DNA of 40,500 bases from the NCBI GenBank assembly GCA_937928635.1, contig CALFWM010000045.1:1-40500 (forward strand), written 5' to 3'. This document shows, one piece after another, positions 34,841 through 40,500 of this stretch. Position numbers and translations under genes: made by a program. The first letter of the stretch is position 1, and each line of letters begins with the position of its first letter. The stretch comes from an uncultured Sulfitobacter sp. GTDB lineage: Bacteria; Pseudomonadota; Alphaproteobacteria; Rhodobacterales; Rhodobacteraceae. The notes beneath the pieces are model-generated. The model did not search any database, had not been told where the DNA came from, and saw nothing but the letters and a program-made list of their open reading frames with translations.

Positions 34841-35205
34841 GTGCTGTCCGCCTGTTGTTATCGCCCGCGTCCCATGGGGCACTTTGTCTACATGTTTCCG
34901 GGAACCTTAACGACACGACACCGCCGCGTCACCCTAGAATCGCAATTTTTCTACCAGATATAGCCATATTTACTCAAGTCCAACACGAGATTTCGCTGAA
35001 ACCGCAAGAGGGAGTGGCCAAAGCCGCCGCCGCCACCAAATATCGACACGCAAAAAGACGGAGCGCGCGTCTGCTACACCGCTCGGGCTCACTTGATTCT
35101 CACTGTTCAGGACACTGCTCAAAGCGCCTTGGGCCTCTGCCGGGCCTTAACGAAATACTAACAGGATGACGCGTGGACGTCACGGTGAAATAGGGCGTGC
35201 CCAAC
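34841..35205. other. ftsZ upstream gap, no gene found
   Basis: This stretch of 365 bp between ftsZ and the terminator of the VPLPA-tailed gene has no convincing reading frame. It is AT-richer than the surroundings, notably 34935-34985. It contains two GANTC sites (GAATC at 34937, GATTC at 35095), the targets of CcrM methylation in alphaproteobacteria, and a TTAA-N7-CTAA match one base off the CtrA consensus (35147-35161). The ftsZ promoter must be here because the terminator at 35206 isolates the gene from ftsA. Two GANTC sites are about what chance gives. Confidence 0.4.
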
Positions 35206-35232
35206 AAAAAAGGGAGGCCAAAGCCCCCCTTT
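35206..35232 (-). terminator. Intrinsic terminator of the VPLPA-CTERM gene
   Basis: On the minus strand AAAGGGGGGC, a TTTG loop and GCCTCCCTTT pair along ten positions (one G-U), then TTTTTT. It starts 24 bp after the stop codon and ends transcription before ftsZ. Confidence 0.85.
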
Positions 35233-35256
35233 CGAATACTATTGGCGAATTGCCGC

Positions 35257-35838
35257 CTAGCCGACCCGGCGGCGCAGGCCAAGTCCGGCCAACGCGCCCA
35301 GCAACAGCAAACCGCCCGCAGGCAGCGGCACGGCACTGATTGGATCAGCCTCAACCACCGCTGTGGCGCGGAATGCGGCGGGTCCAGGCCCTCCGTTGAA
35401 CATTGCATAGGTCACTGTGTTGAGCCCCTGATTGAACAGGCCAGCATCGTCGGTGCCATATCCCCGCAAAATACTGAAATGGTCAACTACGTTGCCTGTC
35501 AGCTCAGCAATCAGGGTGCCGTTCAGCAGAATGCTACCAAAATTATCCACCCCCCAGACACCGTCGAGCGAGGCTGTAGAAACGTCAAACCCCGTCAAAT
35601 CAAAGGAAAACTCGAACGTCGCGGAGGGGGCATTGATGCTCCCGACCCAGACCCACTCAGAGGGCTGCACTGTAATCTCATCTGAATAGGCGTCGTTGTC
35701 TGACACAATGGACACATCCGCCCCTTGTGCATCAATGCCCCCGGCATCCCCGGCCAGCGTGGATCCCTGCCCGACAACGGCCGCATGGGCGGCGGTGGAC
35801 AGACCAAAAGCGAGTGTGGCTGCTAGAAAAAGTCTCAT
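35257..35838 (-). CDS. Exported protein with VPLPA-CTERM sorting domain
   Basis: A 193-residue exported protein. The signal peptide MRLFLAATLAFGLSTAAHA ends at residue 19. The C-terminus has VPLPA at 170-174, then GGLLLLGALAGLGL and a basic RRR tail: the tripartite sorting signal of the VPLPA-CTERM type, recognised by an exosortase that cuts and transfers the protein to the cell surface. The body between, rich in Asp, Gly and aromatic residues (TFEFSFDLTGFDVSTASLDG, SILLNGTLIAELTGN), suggests a beta-sandwich such as those binding carbohydrate. It sits between ftsA and ftsZ with its own terminator. No exosortase gene is in the window. I would not assign a ligand. Confidence 0.87.
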   Translation of the reverse strand: MRLFLAATLAFGLSTAAHAAVVGQGSTLAGDAGGIDAQGADVSIVSDNDAYSDEITVQPSEWVWVGSINAPSATFEFSFDLTGFDVSTASLDGVWGVDNFGSILLNGTLIAELTGNVVDHFSILRGYGTDDAGLFNQGLNTVTYAMFNGGPGPAAFRATAVVEADPISAVPLPAGGLLLLGALAGLGLRRRVG

Positions 35839-35927
35839 TTTATAACCCCCTGAATGAAATATTCACACAACATTCCGGTTAACCTAGTCGATTCGCGGCA
35901 AACTGGCCAGACGGACGGCGCTCCCTT

Positions 35928-37262
35928 CTACCAATTGTCGCGAAACCACTTAACCGCGCGTTTGAGCGAGCGTTGCGGATAACGGTCATGGGGGATGTCA
36001 AAGTCCCACCATTCGTCCTGCGGATGGGCTGCAAACAGCGCCAGCCCCACAGCAGAGGAAAAGCTGGGCCCGGTGGCGGCCTGGGGCAACCCATGCACCC
36101 GCAAAGGGCGCCCAAGGCGCACCTGCTGTCCCAAAATCTTGCTGGCCAACCCGTCCAGGCCGGGGATCTGGCTGCCCCCGCCGGTCAACACGATCTGCTG
36201 GCTGGGCAGGTGCTCAAACCCGGCGGCATCCAGACGCACGCGCACCTCCTCCAGAATTTCCTCAACCCGGGGGCGCATGATGCCGATCAACTCCGCACGG
36301 CTTGCGGTGCGCCGGTCGTGTTCATAATCGCCAGTGTCGCCGCCAATCTCGATCATCTCGCGGTCATCCATGCCCGTGGCATGCACCCCGCCATAAAAGG
36401 TTTTAATGCGTTCGGCATTGGCCGTGGGCACCTGTAGCCCCATCGAGATGTCAGAGGTCACGTGATCTCCGCCAATGCGTACCGCATCCGCATATATCAT
36501 GTGTTTTTTCATAAAGATCGACACGCCCGTCGATCCGCCCCCAAAATCAATACAGGCCGCGCCCAGCTCCTGTTCGTCCTCCACCAGCGACGAAATGCCA
36601 GAGGCATAGGAAGAGCTTGCGATGCCCGCCAGTTCCAGATCACACCGTTTGATACAATGGGCCAGATGCTGCACGGCGGCGGCATCGACCGTCAGCATGT
36701 GCATATCAACAGACAGTTGATTGCCCAGTTGCCCGCGTGGGTCCGCCAGACCGGAGCGGTGATCAAGTGCAAAGTTCACCGGCTGGGCATGCAACACCTC
36801 GCGCCCCTCGCCGTATTCCGGCACATCACAGGCGGCCAGCACATGGGCGACGTCCTGTTCGGACACCATATCACCGTCCAGTTCCAGCTGCGCATCCAGA
36901 CCATAGCTGCGCGGTTCAGCCCCGGAGAAACAGGCGATCACATGATCAACCCGAATGCCTGCCATCTTTTGCGCGGCTTGCAAAGCGGTGCGAATGGCGC
37001 GTTCGGTTTCGCCCATCGCGCAGATTTCACCAAAACGCACCCCGCGCGAGCGCGTGGTTGCCGCCCCAATGACACGAAAACCGGACTGGCCGGCAAGCGA
37101 GCCGATCTCGCCGCTGTCATCCAGCTCATCCACCCCGTCAAAGCGCAGCACAAGGCAGGCAATCTTTGAACTGCCCACGTCCAGAATGGCCACAACACCG
37201 CGCTGCATGGCCAGTTTGCGCATGTTGCGCATTGAGCGCTGGCTGTCATAAAAGTCCATCAT
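35928..37262 (-). CDS. ftsA: Cell division protein FtsA
   Basis: FtsA is the actin-like ATPase that anchors FtsZ to the membrane and recruits the divisome. 444 residues. The nucleotide-binding phosphate-1 motif is VVAILDVGSSKIACLVLRFD at about 23-42, the SHS2 domain (1C) follows around 100-175, GAACIDFGGGSTGVSIFMKK is phosphate-2, and QIVLTGGGSQIPGLDGLASK is the adenosine motif. The basic amphipathic tail RSLKRAVKWFRDNW is the membrane-targeting helix. AGGAA precedes the ATG at 37262. It is between ftsQ (29 bp upstream) and the VPLPA-tailed gene (89 bp downstream); the usual neighbour ftsZ is 1.09 kb further on. Confidence 0.97.
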   Translation of the reverse strand: MMDFYDSQRSMRNMRKLAMQRGVVAILDVGSSKIACLVLRFDGVDELDDSGEIGSLAGQSGFRVIGAATTRSRGVRFGEICAMGETERAIRTALQAAQKMAGIRVDHVIACFSGAEPRSYGLDAQLELDGDMVSEQDVAHVLAACDVPEYGEGREVLHAQPVNFALDHRSGLADPRGQLGNQLSVDMHMLTVDAAAVQHLAHCIKRCDLELAGIASSSYASGISSLVEDEQELGAACIDFGGGSTGVSIFMKKHMIYADAVRIGGDHVTSDISMGLQVPTANAERIKTFYGGVHATGMDDREMIEIGGDTGDYEHDRRTASRAELIGIMRPRVEEILEEVRVRLDAAGFEHLPSQQIVLTGGGSQIPGLDGLASKILGQQVRLGRPLRVHGLPQAATGPSFSSAVGLALFAAHPQDEWWDFDIPHDRYPQRSLKRAVKWFRDNW

Positions 37263-37291
37263 ACTTTTCCTGCCTTACCCGTCAGCCCGAG

Positions 37292-38179
37292 TTATTCCCC
37301 GGTGCTCTGCTTAATGTTCCACCACGTTTCGGTGGCGTCTTCACTCATCTGTACGGTGGGCCGTTTGGCCAGCCGCATATCAACCCGCGTCACATCGCGG
37401 CTCAAAATTTCTACCTTTGGTGCGCGTTCCAGCGCGATCACACGCTCCAGCGCCTGCATGGCCCCGCGTTCCGGCAGCAGGATGCGCTGATCCCGGTCCA
37501 AAACCACATCCCAACGCCGGTCGCCCATGCGCACCACGCCGCGCAGCCGCGGGCCCAGCGCCTTGGCCGTGCGTGTCAGACGCATCGCCTCGGGCACATG
37601 CCGCGCGGCCCCCTCGCCCGCGATCAATGGCAGATCAGGAAAATCCGCGCGCGACGCGATCTCGCTCACATGGGCACCGGTGTTGTCGATCAGCGCCAGC
37701 CCGTCCGGATGCCGCCAGACCGCCACAGGCACGCGCCGTTCAACGTCTATCTGCAAGATGCCCCCGGGACGGATGCGCACGCTGGCGGTTTTGATCCCGT
37801 TCAGCGCGGCGATGTCCTTGCGGATTGCGGTAAGGTCCATGTCAAAGGAGCTTTGCGGAAAGTCGAGCGGCACAGCCGTGCGGATATCTGCCGCCAGTTC
37901 TCCTGTCGCCCCGTCAATCGCCATCAGCCTGACCATAAACTCCGGGCGTTCTTCAATTGCCGTGCGGGCATCGCCCACGGCTTGCCAAATGGCACCCCGG
38001 CGCGCCTCATCCGCCAGATAGATTGTGCCCGCCAGCAAGGTCAGACCAAAGGGCACGCCGACGCGCAGCCCGAACCGAAACGCGGGCGTCAGCATCAGCC
38101 GCTGCATCCGCCATGCCCAACGCGAGGGCGCGGGATCACTGCGCATCAATCTGGCGGCTTTGCGCCTTAACGAGAACAT
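37292..38179 (-). CDS. ftsQ: Cell division protein FtsQ
   Basis: FtsQ is a bitopic membrane protein bridging the early and late divisome. A basic cytoplasmic N-terminus is followed by one hydrophobic helix (FGLRVGVPFGLTLLAGTIYL), then the periplasmic POTRA domain (RPEFMVRLMAIDGATGELAA and AIRKDIAALNGIKTASVRIR) and the beta domain with LQIDVERRVPVAVWR. I chose the ATG at 38179 (MFSLRRKAARLMRS), with GGAGG 7 nt upstream inside the ddl tail; the ATG at 38206 would add nine unusual residues. 295 residues. The first 13 bp overlap ddl, so translation is coupled; ftsA follows 29 bp downstream. Confidence 0.95.
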   Translation of the reverse strand: MFSLRRKAARLMRSDPAPSRWAWRMQRLMLTPAFRFGLRVGVPFGLTLLAGTIYLADEARRGAIWQAVGDARTAIEERPEFMVRLMAIDGATGELAADIRTAVPLDFPQSSFDMDLTAIRKDIAALNGIKTASVRIRPGGILQIDVERRVPVAVWRHPDGLALIDNTGAHVSEIASRADFPDLPLIAGEGAARHVPEAMRLTRTAKALGPRLRGVVRMGDRRWDVVLDRDQRILLPERGAMQALERVIALERAPKVEILSRDVTRVDMRLAKRPTVQMSEDATETWWNIKQSTGE

Positions 38180-39090
38180 GAGGCATCCTCCACCATCCAG
38201 GCGCAAAGCGCGGGGAAAGACATGCCACAGGCCTGCGCCTGTTCTGGCGTCAGCGATGTGCCGGTCATGCCGGGCTGTGTGTTGGTCTCAAGCAAGATCA
38301 GCCCCGCCGCGCCGCGGCTTTCGTCCCAGCGAAAATCGGTGCGGCTGACCCCCTTGCAGCCCAGGGCGTTGTGCGCGCGCAGGGCATACTCCATGCAAAG
38401 GTCAAAAATGTCGGCGGGGATATCGGCGGGCACCACATGGGAGGATCCGCCCTCTTTGTACTTGGCATCATAGTCATACCAACCGGTGGTAATAATGTCT
38501 GTGACGCTCAGCGCCTTGTCCCCAATCACCGTTGTGGTCAGCTCGCGGCCCGGGGCAAAGGTCTCCACCATCACCTCAGCGGGCATTGTATCATCCAGCT
38601 GCGGTGGGCCGTTGTTGTCTTTGCCAACCAGATACACCCCGACTGAGGACCCCTCATTGTTGGGTTTCACCACATAGGGCGGGGCCATCACATGGCGCGC
38701 GCGCACTTCATCGGCTGGCGCAATCACACTGTTAACCACGGGCAGACCTGCGGATTTGAACACATCTTTTGAACGCTGTTTGTCCATCGCCAGAGCAGAG
38801 GCCAGCACACCGGAATGCGAATAGGGAATACCAAGCCATTCCAGCATGCCCTGCACACAGCCGTCTTCACCCCAGCGCCCATGCAGACAATTCAGCACGG
38901 CGGCAGGTTTCAGGCCCTGCAAAACAGCACAAAGGCCGGGGCTCGCATCGACCTCGACCACATTATACCTGTCCGTTTCCCGCAAGGCAGCGGCGCATGC
39001 GCGCCCTGAGGACAGCGACACCTCGCGCTCTGCCGAGGGGCCGCCCATCAATACCGCCACTGTCGGGGTTGTCCTGCTCGACCTGCCCAC
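38167..39090 (-). CDS. ddl: D-alanine--D-alanine ligase
   Basis: Ddl joins two D-alanines with ATP for the peptidoglycan stem. The 307 residues form an ATP-grasp enzyme: VAVLMGGPSAEREVSLSSGR at 11-30, NCLHGRWGEDGCVQGMLEWL for substrate binding, APPYVVKPNNEGSSVGVYLV in the central domain, and ILLETNTQPGMTGTSLTPEQ at the active site with the magnesium-binding Glu/Asn. In the cluster 80 bp after murB and overlapping ftsQ by 13 bp. The length and motif set fit the DdlB type. Confidence 0.96.
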   Translation of the reverse strand: MGRSSRTTPTVAVLMGGPSAEREVSLSSGRACAAALRETDRYNVVEVDASPGLCAVLQGLKPAAVLNCLHGRWGEDGCVQGMLEWLGIPYSHSGVLASALAMDKQRSKDVFKSAGLPVVNSVIAPADEVRARHVMAPPYVVKPNNEGSSVGVYLVGKDNNGPPQLDDTMPAEVMVETFAPGRELTTTVIGDKALSVTDIITTGWYDYDAKYKEGGSSHVVPADIPADIFDLCMEYALRAHNALGCKGVSRTDFRWDESRGAAGLILLETNTQPGMTGTSLTPEQAQACGMSFPALCAWMVEDASCSR

Positions 39091-39170
39091 CGGAGTGCCT
39101 TTGTTCCCAAGACCATCTGTCGGTCTTTGTTATTATTGTGCGCCGCTTTTTGCGGCTTGTTTTTGCGGGG

Positions 39171-40115
39171 TCACTCGCTGGTGTTTTTGTCACCAAATTC
39201 GCCAACCCGCATGATTTCCCATACTAGCGTGATCCCGCTGGAATCGTAAACCTTTTTTCGCACTTCCTCGCCTAATCCTTCGAGGTCAGCGGCACTAGCC
39301 CCGCCGGTGTTGATCAGAAAGTTGGAATGCTTGGGGCTCATCTGCGCCCCACCCCGCGTGGCACCGCGCAGACCTGCATCATCAATGACTTTCCACGCCT
39401 TGAGATCATGCACATCGTCGGACCTACCGGTGGAGGAAAACCCCGCCGGATTGCGAAAGGTGCTGCCCGCAGAGCGGTCTTTGGTGGGTTGCGTTTCATC
39501 GCGCTTTGCCAATTGTTCTTCCATACGGGCATGCAACGCTGCCGCCGCGCCCCTTGGCGGTGCAAACGTGGCCGAAACGATCACAGCATCTTGGGGTAAA
39601 TCACTCTGCCGATAGCGAAAATTCAGCTCATCAGGGCCAAGCGTGATCAACGCGCCCGCCCGCGTCACCGCTTGCGCTGAAACAAAATGATCCGCCGTGT
39701 AGCTGCCATAGCACCCCGCATTCATCCGCACCGCGCCGCCAACAGACCCCGGAATCGTGCGCAGGAACGTCAGGTCAAGCCCCGCATCCGCCGCCTTGCG
39801 GGCCACATGGGCATCCAGTGCGGCGGCCCCTGCGATGACGTGATCGCCGTCAATCTCAATGCTGTTGAACCCACGCCCCAGCCGGATCACCACGGCACGC
39901 AACCCGCCATCCCGCACGATCAGGTTGGAGCCGACCCCCATGGGGAAAACCGCTACCGCATCGGGCAGATTTCGCAGAAAATCGCGCAGATCGTCCAGAT
40001 CTGCCGGTTGAAACAGGTAATCCGCGGGTCCGCCAACGCGCAGCCAGGTCAAATCGCTCAGATCACGCTGTGGCGTCAGCCGTCCGCGCGGCGTGGGAAG
40101 TGTCACCTCTGTCAT
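39171..40115 (-). CDS. murB: UDP-N-acetylenolpyruvoylglucosamine reductase
   Basis: MurB is the FAD enzyme that reduces UDP-GlcNAc-enolpyruvate to UDP-MurNAc. The 314 residues show the FAD-binding [40 protein letters not shown], the loop [20 protein letters not shown], the proton-donor serine block [11 protein letters not shown] and the terminal Glu region [12 protein letters not shown]. It has the shorter type IIb-like form usual in alphaproteobacteria. It opens the visible minus-strand dcw run, followed by ddl 80 bp downstream. The preceding 133 bp up to the small membrane protein contain an extended palindrome. Confidence 0.96.
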   Translation of the reverse strand: MTEVTLPTPRGRLTPQRDLSDLTWLRVGGPADYLFQPADLDDLRDFLRNLPDAVAVFPMGVGSNLIVRDGGLRAVVIRLGRGFNSIEIDGDHVIAGAAALDAHVARKAADAGLDLTFLRTIPGSVGGAVRMNAGCYGSYTADHFVSAQAVTRAGALITLGPDELNFRYRQSDLPQDAVIVSATFAPPRGAAAALHARMEEQLAKRDETQPTKDRSAGSTFRNPAGFSSTGRSDDVHDLKAWKVIDDAGLRGATRGGAQMSPKHSNFLINTGGASAADLEGLGEEVRKKVYDSSGITLVWEIMRVGEFGDKNTSE

Positions 40116-40125
40116 GCGCCGTCTC

Positions 40126-40225
40126 TAAAGCGTTTCGAGTTTAACTTGAAACATGCTTTATCACCTTTCGTGTTCGACCAAAGGGAGAGGCAGCGAATGA
40201 GTGATCCATGTTCAACTCGAAACGC
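40126..40225. repeat. Extended palindrome and matching distal arm upstream of murB
   Basis: TAAAGCGTTTCGAGTT (40126-40141) faces AACTTGAAACATGCTTTA (40143-40160), an almost perfect dyad of 35 bp with a single-base centre, one mismatch and a 1-bp size difference. A third copy, AACTCGAAACGC at 40214-40225, is a perfect 12-bp inverse of 40130-40141. The first dyad is 11 bp upstream of the murB start. It could be an operator or a REP-like element; I cannot tell. Confidence 0.5.
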
Positions 40226-40248
40226 GATAGCGGGGAACGCGGGCGTGT

Positions 40249-40497
40249 TCAAACACCACCTTGTTCAACCCGGCTGGCACGAAACTGGCGCACGACGCGG
40301 CCAACAAGATAGCCACAGCCAAACGCACAAACGCCGTAAAGCACCGCAGCCACCTGCGCCATAACCGCATTAGGCCCAAACGGGTCCGCTTCCAGCGCGG
40401 TTATCATCCACACCGTGTTGAGCACCAGCCCGCCCAGCAACACGCCGAGGAAACGCAAAAACTTGAGGCCATACCCGCACCATGCACAGGTCAGCAT
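40249..40497 (-). CDS. Small hypothetical membrane protein at right edge (possibly partial)
   Basis: An 82-residue reading from an ATG at 40497, three bases from the window edge; the frame is open to the edge, so the true start may lie outside. It has two hydrophobic segments (FLRFLGVLLGGLVLNTVWMI and AVMAQVAAVLYGVCAFGCGY) and a basic tail VVRQFRASRVEQG. The position just upstream of murB matches a small unknown gene often found between murC and murB in Rhodobacteraceae, but I cannot name the family. Confidence 0.55.
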   Translation of the reverse strand: MLTCAWCGYGLKFLRFLGVLLGGLVLNTVWMITALEADPFGPNAVMAQVAAVLYGVCAFGCGYLVGRVVRQFRASRVEQGGV

Positions 40498-40500
40498 CCA

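Noticed and set aside
38963..39205. 80-residue minus-strand frame spanning the murB-ddl gap
   Set aside because: It overlaps the ends of both murB and ddl in another frame and lacks recognisable features; a chance frame in high-GC DNA.

Overview
The window looks like ordinary chromosome from an alphaproteobacterium of the Rhodobacteraceae, most likely the marine Roseobacter group. Reasons: high GC with GC-rich third codon positions; a BolA / J-domain / CobS / CobT neighbourhood; a murB-ddl-ftsQ-ftsA-ftsZ-lpxC-bamD-recN run; an FtsZ with a very long Q/P/A-rich linker; and a secreted protein with a VPLPA-type C-terminal sorting tail. This is inferred from recognised families and gene order, not from a search. 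I saw no tRNA, rRNA, CRISPR array, prophage or integron. The only mobile-element-related locus is a REP-associated transposase gene with its REP palindromes.

Layout. 1-2321 (minus): pntA and the start of pntB, the proton-translocating transhydrogenase; pntB runs off the left edge. 2447-5265: an ICMT-like membrane methyltransferase divergent from an SDR oxidoreductase, then the RAYT/REP locus (3744-4447) and a PuuD-like class I amidotransferase. 5334-8330 (minus): glcG-like gene, glcB (malate synthase G) and a 48-residue DUF2256 protein, with symmetric DNA elements upstream of glcB. 8464-11998 (plus): pepN and a translationally coupled pair of unknown genes. 12002-18008: two probable murein-cleaving enzymes, an unknown 432-residue protein, gatB, a 4HBT thioesterase and a DUF4177 protein. 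18018-24741: bolA-like gene, J-domain protein, a membrane protein, a TPR protein, then cobS, an unknown secreted protein and cobT in overlapping frames. 24764-27469 (plus): KptA/Tpt1 RNA 2'-phosphotransferase, an M24 aminopeptidase P and a DUF427 protein. 27526-40497 (minus): clc, recN, bamD, lpxC, ftsZ, a VPLPA-tailed exported protein, ftsA, ftsQ, ddl, murB and a small membrane protein at the right edge.

How the genes work together. The right third is the cell-envelope and division cluster: MurB and Ddl make peptidoglycan precursors, FtsQ/FtsA/FtsZ build the divisome, LpxC commits to lipid A, BamD assembles outer-membrane proteins, and RecN repairs double-strand breaks. CobS and CobT are two of the three subunits of aerobic cobaltochelatase. 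GlcB and the GlcG-like protein suggest glyoxylate use. PntAB supplies NADPH.

No clearly new multigene defence or biosynthetic system is visible. The strongest leads are: a full-length RAYT whose HUH motif and catalytic tyrosine both appear replaced while its REP palindromes stay intact; an unknown secreted protein wedged in frame-overlap between cobS and cobT; a VPLPA-tailed gene with its own terminator between ftsA and ftsZ; and several near-perfect palindromes in regulatory positions.
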